Origin: Candidatus Vogelbacteria bacterium CG22_combo_CG10-13_8_21_14_all_37_9
GTDB lineage: Bacteria > Patescibacteriota > Minisyncoccia > Phycocordibacterales > XYD1-FULL-46-19
Length of the DNA stretch: 8,801 nt
NCBI GenBank assembly: GCA_002772495.1
Contig: PCSX01000011.1
Span: 1-8,801 of the forward strand
Reading direction: 5' to 3'
Shown here: positions 1-5,260 of the stretch, piece by piece
Layout: each line of letters opens with the position of its first letter
Position numbering within the stretch: position 1 is the stretch's first letter
The notes under the pieces: model-generated
Seen by the model: only the letters and a program-made list of their open reading frames with translations
What the model was told of the DNA's origin: nothing
Databases searched by the model: none
Made by a program: the position numbers and the translations under genes

Positions 1-162
1 AAAAGCGAGATGATCAAAAAATAATTGACCAGCTCGATAAAAACTCACATTAGTCAATTCAAATTCCTGACCCTGACGGAGGGCTAAAATTCGAAGCGAA
101 AAAACGACGAAGAGAATCACAAAGGATCCGAGAGCTAACCAAATTAAAATTAAATTAAACAT
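1..162 (-). CDS. N-terminus of an unidentified single-span membrane protein (partial)
   Basis: An open frame starts at ATG 160-162 and runs off the left edge, giving 54 residues without a stop. Residues 3 to 22 are almost wholly hydrophobic (LILIWLALGSFVILFVVFSL) and end in a positively charged stretch (R23, R28), as expected for a membrane anchor or uncleaved signal. The polar residues that follow (QGQEFELTNVSFYRAGQLFF) would begin a soluble or second membrane region. I do not recognise the family. It starts 24 nt after the EF-Ts stop, on the same strand and in the same frame as EF-Ts, and there is no Shine-Dalgarno sequence, so it is probably co-transcribed with tsf. The hydrophobic pattern and the fit into the gap support a real gene, but with so little visible the function is unknown. 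Confidence 0.6.
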   Translation of the reverse strand, partial: MFNLILIWLALGSFVILFVVFSLRILALRQGQEFELTNVSFYRAGQLFFDHLAF

Positions 163-186
163 AGGATTAAGCCCGGAGGCTAAAAA

Positions 187-648
187 TTAACGAGCGTCGC
201 TAATATCGAAACGAGAGAAACGAGAGATAATAATTCTCTCGCCAAATTTTTGAGTCAGACCTTTAATTAAAGCATCGATAGTTTGACTAGGATCTTTAAT
301 GTATTCTTGAGCTAATAATTCTTCGGTCGTAGTTGGAGCACAGGCTACAATATGCATCGCTAAATCATCAGCTAAATTTTTAAACTCAACATTCTTAGAC
401 ACAAAATCAGTCTCAGAATCTAATTCCACAATGGCCCCTAAAGTACCGGTAGCATGAACGTAGGACCCGATCGTCCCCGCTTTAATCTCCCGTCCAGATT
501 TTTTATCAGCAATTTCAGCCCCTTTAGCCCGCAAAGTAGCTAAAGATTTATCAATATCGCCACCGGTTTCTTCTAAGGCTTTTTTACATTGAGCAATAGA
601 AATACCAGTGCGATCACGTAATTCTTTGATTTGGTCAGTGCTGATCAT
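187..648 (-). CDS. tsf: Elongation factor Ts, compact form
   Basis: EF-Ts is the cytoplasmic nucleotide-exchange factor that releases GDP from EF-Tu. Residues 1-45 form the UBA-like N-terminal domain (IKELRDRTGISIAQCKKALE, then GGDIDKSLATLRAKG). The core follows, with the family's EF-Tu-intruding TDFV motif at about residues 80-83 (LDSETDFVSKN). It closes with the usual end of the protein (LLAQEYIKD, then KFGERIIISRFSRF). At 153 aa it is much shorter than E. coli EF-Ts (about 283) and than the short Thermus form (about 196). Compared with Thermus as I recall it, some 45 residues are missing between LAMHI and LLAQ, while both ends are intact, so this is an internal reduction rather than a truncation. 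To my knowledge such short forms occur in candidate-phyla bacteria. It follows rpsB, the usual partner, but after 109 nt that hold a separate promoter. There is no Shine-Dalgarno sequence before the ATG. Confidence 0.95.
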   Translation of the reverse strand: MISTDQIKELRDRTGISIAQCKKALEETGGDIDKSLATLRAKGAEIADKKSGREIKAGTIGSYVHATGTLGAIVELDSETDFVSKNVEFKNLADDLAMHIVACAPTTTEELLAQEYIKDPSQTIDALIKGLTQKFGERIIISRFSRFDISDAR

Positions 649-689
649 AATAAAAATAAGTAATTTATAAGGAATAAAGGAACCAATCT

Positions 690-719
690 ATTATAGCATC
701 TTGGCTAAAATCAAGCCAA
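690..719 (-). promoter_or_regulatory. Predicted promoter of tsf (extended -10)
   Basis: On the minus strand a perfect -10 box TATAAT (690-695) is preceded by TGC, an extended -10 element, and 18 nt further upstream by TTGGCT (714-719) as the -35 box. The predicted start leaves a leader of roughly 37 nt, pyrimidine- and AT-rich, with no Shine-Dalgarno sequence. This would let tsf be transcribed apart from rpsB. The -35 box lies inside the right arm of the small inverted repeat at 700-720. Confidence 0.7.
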
Positions 720-720
720 G
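700..720 (-). repeat. Small inverted repeat between rpsB and tsf
   Basis: Arms CTTGGCT and AGCCAAG (7 bp) surround a 7-nt loop. There is no T-run on the exit side, so it is at best a weak terminator for rpsB. Because it overlaps the -35 box and spacer of the tsf promoter, it might instead be an operator or a chance structure. Confidence 0.4.
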
Positions 721-757
721 CAACCCGAAAGCCCGATCAGCCTTGGGGTGAAAAGAA

Positions 758-1537
758 TTAAATAACGGTTGGGCCGGAGGTTGCAGGAGTCGTTTGAGTA
801 GCGGTTGGAGAGATTTCGGGAACCATAGTCAAACCTTCTTTATAAGCAGTCGCAATCTGGTGGACAAAGAAATTAATACTAGAGCCAGACGCATCGTTAG
901 CCACTAAAGGATAATCAAGGCCATCAATTGAACAGTCAGAATTAGCCACCGCTATCACGGGAATTTTCATTAATTTAGCTTCGGCAATGGCAATTGCCTC
1001 GGACTTGGCATCAATCACAAATAGAGCTGATGGTAATTTACTCAAATTAGTAATACCACCAAAAATTTGTTCTAATTCTTCTACTTCCTTGGAAATAAGA
1101 AGACGTTCTTTTTTAGTATAAACCGCTAATTCTCCCTTTTCCCCTTTTTCTTTCCAAGAAGCAAGTAAATTGAGACGTTTACTGATCTCTTTAAAATTAG
1201 TTAAAGTCCCTCCAATCCAACGCAAAGTGACATAGGGTTGATTAATTGATTTAGCTCCCCGTTCCATTGGCGAACGAGCTTCAGGTTTGTTACCGACAAA
1301 GAGAATTTGCTTCTTGGCTTTAGCTAAATCTTTAACAAAATCATTAACGATTGTTAGTTGATCAATTGTTTTTTCAATATCAATAATCGCAGTTTTATTT
1401 TTATAACCAAAAATAAAATCCGAAATCGAAGGATGACGACGTTCCCGAGAATAACCATAATGAACCCCAGCCTTAAACATTTCCTTGATTAAGGGGCTAT
1501 TGTCATTTTTAATTTGTTCAGAATCAAGACTAGACAT
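758..1537 (-). CDS. rpsB: 30S ribosomal protein S2
   Basis: S2 is a late-assembling protein of the small ribosomal subunit. Its family hallmarks are in order: AGVHYGYSRERRHP at 23-36 (HFGH in many bacteria), FGYKNKTAIIDIEKT at 43-57, FVGNKPEAR at 80-88, the signature RWIGGTLTNFKEI at 106-118, the helical KKERLLISKEVEELEQIFGGI region at about 142-162, and IPVIAVANSDCSIDGLDYPLVANDASGSS at 192-220. At 259 aa it is close to the usual size, with a Thr/Pro-rich tail after about residue 240. The start at 1537 gives a 19-residue lead before the conserved domain; an internal Met at residue 20 is possible, but the promoter placed exactly 9 nt before the first ATG favours the long form. It precedes tsf, the usual order, and has its own promoter after the prfA terminator. 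No Shine-Dalgarno sequence is present. Confidence 0.97.
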   Translation of the reverse strand: MSSLDSEQIKNDNSPLIKEMFKAGVHYGYSRERRHPSISDFIFGYKNKTAIIDIEKTIDQLTIVNDFVKDLAKAKKQILFVGNKPEARSPMERGAKSINQPYVTLRWIGGTLTNFKEISKRLNLLASWKEKGEKGELAVYTKKERLLISKEVEELEQIFGGITNLSKLPSALFVIDAKSEAIAIAEAKLMKIPVIAVANSDCSIDGLDYPLVANDASGSSINFFVHQIATAYKEGLTMVPEISPTATQTTPATSGPTVI

Positions 1538-1546
1538 ACGGGGACT

Positions 1547-1575
1547 AGTCTAACAAAAAGGGTGAGATTTGGCAA
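1547..1575 (-). promoter_or_regulatory. Predicted promoter of rpsB, overlapping the prfA terminator
   Basis: On the minus strand, TTGCCA (1570-1575) is followed by a 17-nt spacer and TAGACT (1547-1552), with TGT directly before the -10 box. Only nine bases (AGTCCCCGT) separate the -10 box from the rpsB ATG, so the transcript would begin about 2-3 nt before the start codon. The -35 box sits mostly in the loop of the upstream terminator, and the spacer contains the terminator's 3' arm and T-run. The L25 promoter has the same geometry. Confidence 0.7.
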
Positions 1576-1594
1576 GGATAAATCTCACCCTTTT
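1556..1594 (-). terminator. Intrinsic terminator after prfA
   Basis: A perfect 15-bp stem (AAAAGGGTGAGATTT at 1556-1570 against 1580-1594) closes a 9-nt loop. On the minus strand it is followed by a five-T run ending at 1555. It ends transcripts from prfA. Since the A-run on the other side gives T's on the plus strand, it could act in both directions, although no plus-strand gene is nearby. Confidence 0.88.
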
Positions 1595-1610
1595 AAGGAT
1601 TAGTTTTCTC

Positions 1611-1658
1611 TTACCAACTTACCAACTTACCAACTTACAAACTTACAAACTTACAAAC
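1611..1658. repeat. Six-copy 8-bp tandem repeat, two variants
   Basis: The plus strand carries three head-to-tail copies of TTACCAAC (1611-1634) followed by three of TTACAAAC (1635-1658). They differ at one position only and show no other errors. The array fills the gap between the prfA stop and its terminator hairpin, so it would be transcribed in the prfA 3' untranslated region. Six identical-length units argue for recent slippage expansion. It is too short and unspaced to be a CRISPR. Confidence 0.9.
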
Positions 1659-1660
1659 TA

Positions 1661-2629
1661 TTATACTTCCTCTTCCTCCTCCCCCGTCTGACCAGATTTA
1701 AGACTCTCAATAATCGGTCCGATCGCTCCGGCCATAATTTGTTCTAAACCATGCCAAGATTTTTTGATTCGATGATCGGTAATTCGATCTTGGAGATAAT
1801 TGTAGGTCCGAATTTTTTCAGACCGATCCCCAGTCCCAATCTGGCTTTTCCGTTCAGTTGATAATTTCTTTTCTTCAACTTCAGTCTTTTCCGTTTCAAG
1901 TTTGGCCATTAAAACCGCCAAAGCTTTGTCTTTATTTCTCAATTGAGAACGTTCACTTTGACAACGAACAACCAGACCAGATGGTTTGTGAACAATGCGA
2001 ACTGCGGTCTCGACCTTGTTAACATTTTGACCACCCGCTCCACCAGAGCGAGTAAAAGAAATCTCCAAATCAGCCGGATTAATTTCTACTTTTTCAATTG
2101 GTCGAATTGGAATAATCGCCACTGAAGCAGTCGAGGTATGAACTCGGCCTTGTTTTTCAGTCACGGGTACTCGTTGCACCCGATGGACTCCCATTTCAAA
2201 TCGCAAATCATCATAAGCTTCTTTACCGCTGACTTCAAACGACACGTCTTTATAGCCCCCTAAATCAGATTTAGCTTCATCTAATAAAACAAAAGACCAA
2301 TTATGAGTTAAGGCGTAAGCCCGATACATTTCAGCTAAGTCAGAGGCAAATAAAGCCGATTCTCCTCCACCCGCTCCGGCTCGAATCTCTAAAATTAAAC
2401 CTAGCGGGGCGCTTTCTTCGATCTCTTCTTTTTTAACAATCTCAAGCATTTGAGATTCCAAATCAGCTAATTGTTGTTTTAAGACTTTAATTTCTTCCAA
2501 AGCCAAAGAAGTCATACTAGGGTCGGCCGATAAAGTTTCAGCTTCCGACAATTTTTTGGCCAAGTCTTGGTAATACGTGGCTAAATAAGTAGTCTTCGGA
2601 TTAGTTTTAAATAATTCCAGATCAAACAT
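1661..2629 (-). CDS. prfA: Peptide chain release factor 1
   Basis: RF1 recognises UAA and UAG in the ribosomal A site and triggers hydrolysis of the peptidyl-tRNA. The catalytic GGQ lies at 199-201 (SGGAGGQNVNKVETAVRI). The stop-reading tripeptide lies in HRVQRVPVTEKQGRVHTS at 149-166: it is PVT (155-157), which fits the PxT form of RF1 rather than the SPF of RF2. RAGAGGGESALFA at 83-95 and SQIGTGDRSEKIRTYNYLQD at 262-281 are further family blocks. At 322 aa it is shorter than the usual 355-360, with the deficit in the N-terminal helical domain; the C-terminus is an acidic run (GEEEEEV). Two stops occur in tandem (TAA then TAG), fitting a gene read by its own product. It follows rpmE, a common neighbour, but prmC, the GGQ methyltransferase often downstream, is not here. 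No Shine-Dalgarno sequence is present. Confidence 0.97.
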   Translation of the reverse strand: MFDLELFKTNPKTTYLATYYQDLAKKLSEAETLSADPSMTSLALEEIKVLKQQLADLESQMLEIVKKEEIEESAPLGLILEIRAGAGGGESALFASDLAEMYRAYALTHNWSFVLLDEAKSDLGGYKDVSFEVSGKEAYDDLRFEMGVHRVQRVPVTEKQGRVHTSTASVAIIPIRPIEKVEINPADLEISFTRSGGAGGQNVNKVETAVRIVHKPSGLVVRCQSERSQLRNKDKALAVLMAKLETEKTEVEEKKLSTERKSQIGTGDRSEKIRTYNYLQDRITDHRIKKSWHGLEQIMAGAIGPIIESLKSGQTGEEEEEV

Positions 2630-2641
2630 AAATATTTCTTT

Positions 2642-2650
2642 ATGATAACA
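2642..2650 (-). promoter_or_regulatory. Predicted extended -10 promoter of prfA
   Basis: TATCAT (2642-2647, minus strand) is preceded by TGT and a run of seven T's that belongs to the L31 terminator. Twelve bases separate it from the prfA ATG, predicting a leader of about 5 nt. No convincing -35 box is visible at 16-18 nt, so activity would rest on the TGn extension. It matches the TTTGT-TAnnnT pattern before rpsB, L25 and the transglycosylase gene. Confidence 0.55.
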
Positions 2651-2683
2651 AAAAAACGCTTCCTCTAGAAGTAGCGCTTTTTT
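2650..2683 (-). terminator. Terminator after rpmE
   Basis: Twelve bases past the L31 stop, an imperfect hairpin (A-run and CGCT against AGCG and T-run, with a mismatch near the base and an inner CTTC/GAAG pairing) is followed on the minus strand by seven T's. It should separate rpmE from prfA, although the flaws in the stem suggest partial readthrough is possible. Confidence 0.7.
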
Positions 2684-2695
2684 GAAAAAGTTTAT

Positions 2696-2971
2696 TTACT
2701 TCTTTGTCTTTTTACTCGAAACTACGGTTTTAGCTGAAGCCACTTTTTTCTTGGTCGTTTTACTTTCACTCGCTTTAGAGGCACGAGTTTTGAATTTTTC
2801 CACTCGGCCGGCAATATCCATCACTTTTTCATTACCAGTAAAGAAAGGATGACAGCTACTGCAAATTTCCACTTCTAGATTAGCTTGAGTTGAACCAATA
2901 GTAAAAACATTACCACAAGCACAGGTAACTTTAGTTTCGGGAAAATATTTAGGATGAATAGTTTTTTTCAT
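2696..2971 (-). CDS. rpmE: 50S ribosomal protein L31, zinc-binding type with basic tail
   Basis: L31 sits at the subunit interface of the large ribosomal subunit. The start [20 protein letters not shown] is typical, and [13 protein letters not shown] at about 37-49 is the family signature. The four cysteines C17, C19, C37 and C40 make this the zinc-ribbon (C+) form rather than the zinc-free paralogue used under zinc shortage. The L31 core ends near residue 64; the remaining 25 or so residues are a Lys/Ser/Ala-rich tail ([17 protein letters not shown]), which probably contacts rRNA. Total length of 91 aa exceeds the usual 66-90. AGGG six bases before the ATG is the only plausible Shine-Dalgarno sequence I found in the window. 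It precedes prfA, a common arrangement. Confidence 0.96.
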   Translation of the reverse strand: MKKTIHPKYFPETKVTCACGNVFTIGSTQANLEVEICSSCHPFFTGNEKVMDIAGRVEKFKTRASKASESKTTKKKVASAKTVVSSKKTKK

Positions 2972-2985
2972 GTTTTACCCTATTG

Positions 2986-3004
2986 AGTAAGATTTGGTCT
3001 TACT
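2986..3004 (-). promoter_or_regulatory. Small hairpin in the rpmE leader
   Basis: AGTAAGA (2986-2992) and TCTTACT (2998-3004) form a perfect 7-bp stem with a 5-nt loop ending 14 nt before the L31 start. A weak promoter further up (TTCAAG at 3041-3046, 17 nt, TATTAA at 3018-3023) would place it in the mRNA leader. L31 leader structures that may allow autoregulation are known in other bacteria; whether this is one is inference only. Confidence 0.35.
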
Positions 3005-3077
3005 GCGAGCTGTTAAATTAATATTTCTTAGATAAATACACTTGAACGATCTGAAAAGACTCAAACGAGCCAAATCT

Positions 3078-3109
3078 AGATTATAAATTTTATTCAAAAT
3101 TTATAATCT
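3078..3109. repeat. AT-rich perfect inverted repeat between the transglycosylase gene and rpmE
   Basis: Arms of 14 bp (AGATTATAAATTTT against 3096-3109) flank a 4-nt loop. It lies about 30 nt after the transglycosylase stop on the minus strand, where a terminator is expected, but no T-run follows the stem and only two of its 14 pairs are G-C. It could be a weak terminator, an mRNA 3'-end stabiliser, or a protein-binding dyad. Confidence 0.6.
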
Positions 3110-3138
3110 TATTCAACAGGGTGAACTATAGCAGAAAA

Positions 3139-4488
3139 CTAGCCCCCCTGCAAGGAATCGATCGTCATCTGATAACGAGCGGTTTTAGCCATTACCTGAT
3201 CACCATAAAAAGCATTACTGGCCTTGCTCCAATTACCACCAGCGTAGTATTTTAAAGCCGCTTTTCGTTCAGCACTATAATTACCAGCAATAGCTCCATT
3301 ATCAGCTAAAAGTAAGCCAGCGGCGGCAAAAGCATCTTCTGGATCCCAAGGATTAGGGGGGTTATTGCCCGTCACTCGAGCAATTCTATCTTCAAACAAT
3401 TCCCAAGTTGATGGAATAAATTGGGCTGGCCCCATTGCCCCACCATAACCAGAGCCATAAGGACAAGAAATTGGCATCGTATTCGGATCAAGACCAAGGG
3501 CTTTGGTAATCCGCAAGAAAGGGGCGATATCACGTTCTGGCTTCATTACATCAGTATATTTCTTAGTATCTTGAGGCCGATTACAAGTTCCCACATTGAC
3601 CCCTAAAGTATCGGCATTAGTATCTGATTCTTGAGTAATAATAGCTAAAATATAAGCCGGACGTAAATTGACTTGTTTGCCAACAATCGTGGCATATTCC
3701 AAAGCCTGACCGAAAGAAATCCCTTTTGTATCACGCAATTTAAATAACGCATTTAAAATAGCGCTTCGTTTCTGTTGACGAACAGCGATCACTTTTTTAT
3801 AAGCTCCCTCTTGAGCCTTATTAATTCGGAGCAAGGCGGTTTTTTCTTTGTTCAAAGCTTCAATTTTGACCTTCTCTGTTTCAATCACTTTTTGAGCATT
3901 AATCGCTGAATCTCGTTTATCTTCTAAAACAACTTTTTGAGTTTCAGTTTTAACTTTAGTCCCACGAATATTAACTAAAGAATCTTGAATGGCTTTTTGA
4001 ATGATATTAAAAGCACTAAGATCAATAAAAAAATTAGATAATTTTTGATTACTTAAAGCCACTTCCAGCACCGATGAATTATCTAAATCTCGAGTCTTGC
4101 GTAAAAGTTCAGATAAAGATAATTTTTCTCGATCGACTTTAGTATTCAAAACTCCAATCGTTTTAACTTTTTCAGTAATATTTGTTCCCAATCTAGCAAT
4201 TTCAATTTGTTTGGCTTTAATATTGAGTTGAGCGGTTTTAATTTTATTATCTAAAATATCAATATCTCGCTGAACCGAAGCAGTTTCTTTTTGTTTATCA
4301 CGCAAAATTACCGTCTGATCAGCAATTTGCTGTTCCACCTCTTTCAATTGAGCTCGCAATTGAGTTTCTTGAGCAATCTGTTCAGGGGTCAGGGGGATCG
4401 CTGTTTGAGCTAAAGAAAGCTGAGAATAAGAAAAAAAACTGAAAGCTAAACCCAAACCGGTCCAGCCGATAATTAATCGTAAAGACAT
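3139..4488 (-). CDS. Secreted coiled-coil lytic transglycosylase (MltB-like domain)
   Basis: This is probably an exported peptidoglycan-cleaving enzyme. Residues 1-27 look like a signal peptide (MSLR, a hydrophobic stretch LIIGWTGLGLAFSFFSY, and a likely cut after SLA). Residues 33-135 and 175-245 are Lys/Glu/Gln-rich helical heptads. The block between them (NSSVLEVALSNQKLSNFF, about 137-154, then helix to 172) resembles the middle of PcsB/CwlO/EnvC-type coiled coils. Residues 275-449 resemble an SLT/MltB-type transglycosylase: AIITQESD with the likely catalytic E287, GAMGPAQFIPSTW at 350-362, NPWDPEDAFAAAGLLLADNG at 379-398 and ALKYYAGGNW at 411-420. C302 and C342 could form a disulphide outside the cell. 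The coil-plus-hydrolase layout suggests control by FtsEX at division, which is inference; EnvC and PcsB proper carry peptidase domains instead. It lies alone between L25 and L31 genes with its own promoter. Confidence 0.85.
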   Translation of the reverse strand: MSLRLIIGWTGLGLAFSFFSYSQLSLAQTAIPLTPEQIAQETQLRAQLKEVEQQIADQTVILRDKQKETASVQRDIDILDNKIKTAQLNIKAKQIEIARLGTNITEKVKTIGVLNTKVDREKLSLSELLRKTRDLDNSSVLEVALSNQKLSNFFIDLSAFNIIQKAIQDSLVNIRGTKVKTETQKVVLEDKRDSAINAQKVIETEKVKIEALNKEKTALLRINKAQEGAYKKVIAVRQQKRSAILNALFKLRDTKGISFGQALEYATIVGKQVNLRPAYILAIITQESDTNADTLGVNVGTCNRPQDTKKYTDVMKPERDIAPFLRITKALGLDPNTMPISCPYGSGYGGAMGPAQFIPSTWELFEDRIARVTGNNPPNPWDPEDAFAAAGLLLADNGAIAGNYSAERKAALKYYAGGNWSKASNAFYGDQVMAKTARYQMTIDSLQGG

Positions 4489-4494
4489 GATAAA

Positions 4495-4503
4495 ATTATA
4501 ACA
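4495..4503 (-). promoter_or_regulatory. Predicted leaderless extended -10 promoter of the transglycosylase gene
   Basis: A perfect TATAAT (4495-4500, minus strand) preceded by TGT ends only 6 nt before the ATG, so transcription would begin at or next to the start codon. The candidate -35 (TTTCCG at 4518-4523, 17-nt spacing) is weak and lies at the edge of the L25 terminator. No Shine-Dalgarno sequence could fit. Confidence 0.62.
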
Positions 4504-4520
4504 AATTTATCAAGGATCGG

Positions 4521-4568
4521 AAAACTAAAAGCCCCGCCCAAGAAAATCTGGGCGGGGCTTTTAGTTTT
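4521..4568 (-). terminator. Strong terminator after L25
   Basis: A perfect 20-bp stem with an 8-nt loop starts 3 nt past the L25 stop. Its core GCCCCGCCCA/TGGGCGGGGC is G+C-rich and is followed on the minus strand by TTTTAGTTTT, which can pair back with the A-rich lead. The symmetry would let it work in both directions. It isolates L25 from the transglycosylase gene. Confidence 0.9.
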
Positions 4569-4571
4569 AAA

Positions 4572-5219
4572 TTATTCCTTAGTTTCAGTTGACTCAGGTT
4601 CTTCTTCGGTCTTACCCTTCTTTTCTACTTCAATTTCAGAAATATCAATTGGAACTTCTTCTTCTACTACTTCACCCGCTTCCGTCACCGAAGCCACCAC
4701 TTCATCCATAGCGGTAATCATTGTCACGCCAACTGGTAACTTCACATCGCTAACATAAATTTGACTATCGAGTTGAGTCAATAAAGAAATATCAACAATT
4801 AAATCATGAGGTAAATCTTTAGGCAGAGCTTCCACTTCCAATTCATGAAGTACTTTAATCAAAGCGCCACCAAAATCCTTGACGGCTCCCGCCACTCCTT
4901 CAAAAACTAAAGGCACTTCCACTTGAATCGGTTTTTTAACATCCACCATAAATAAATCCACATGGACGGCCTGACCACTAATAGGATGCTTCGCCACCTC
5001 ATGAATCAAGACGTCTTTCTTGTCAGCACCAAGCAAGACTGTGACCAAAGTTGATTCCCCAGCACTAGCTAAAACTTTATTAAATTCTTTAAAATCTAAA
5101 AATAGCGACTCGGCTGAATTTTCAGCACCATAAATCACAGCCGGCAAACGACCCTTGCTTCGTTCAGCATCTAAATCTTTACTAAAAATTTCTCGGCGTT
5201 CAGCCGTTAAAGTTAACAT
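4572..5219 (-). CDS. rplY: 50S ribosomal protein L25, long TL5/Ctc form
   Basis: L25 binds 5S rRNA in the central protuberance of the large subunit. Residues 1-92 are the RNA-binding domain: the opening LTAERREIF, GRLPAVIYGAE at 23-33, and HPISGQAVHVDLFMV at 78-92. Residues 95-180 form the second beta domain of the TL5/Ctc type (IQVEVPLVFEGVAGAVKDFGG at about 98-118, then LEVEALPKDLP and VDISLL). The last 35 residues are an acidic tail (VVEEEVPID, TEEEPESTETKE). The length, 215 aa, fits the long form rather than the roughly 95-aa E. coli L25. Its promoter lies in the 41-bp gap behind the aldolase gene, and a strong terminator follows, so it is probably transcribed alone. No Shine-Dalgarno sequence is present. 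Confidence 0.96.
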   Translation of the reverse strand: MLTLTAERREIFSKDLDAERSKGRLPAVIYGAENSAESLFLDFKEFNKVLASAGESTLVTVLLGADKKDVLIHEVAKHPISGQAVHVDLFMVDVKKPIQVEVPLVFEGVAGAVKDFGGALIKVLHELEVEALPKDLPHDLIVDISLLTQLDSQIYVSDVKLPVGVTMITAMDEVVASVTEAGEVVEEEVPIDISEIEVEKKGKTEEEPESTETKE

Positions 5220-5228
5220 ACGGGGCTT

Positions 5229-5257
5229 ATCCTAACAAAATAATGGTCTTAGGTCAA
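5229..5257 (-). promoter_or_regulatory. Predicted promoter of the L25 gene
   Basis: TTGACC (5252-5257, minus strand), a 17-nt spacer and TAGGAT (5229-5234) with TGT directly before the -10 box make a good sigma-70-type promoter. It is squeezed into the 41 bp between aldolase and L25. The nine bases before the ATG (AAGCCCCGT) share CCCCGT with those before rpsB, and the predicted leader is only 2-3 nt. Confidence 0.75.
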
Positions 5258-5260
5258 TAT

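Noticed and set aside
187..648. EF-Ts as a truncated pseudogene
   Set aside because: N- and C-terminal family motifs are both intact and the frame is clean; the shortness is internal and consistent with a compact lineage form.
1611..1658. CRISPR array
   Set aside because: Units are 8 bp with no spacers and no cas genes nearby; it is a simple tandem repeat.
1943..2125. Plus-strand open frame inside prfA
   Set aside because: It lies wholly opposite the well-conserved RF1 coding region, resembles no family and has no start signal; it is a shadow of the real gene.
3078..3109. Standard intrinsic terminator of the transglycosylase gene
   Set aside because: The stem is almost all A-T and no T-run follows it on the minus strand, so I list it only as an inverted repeat.
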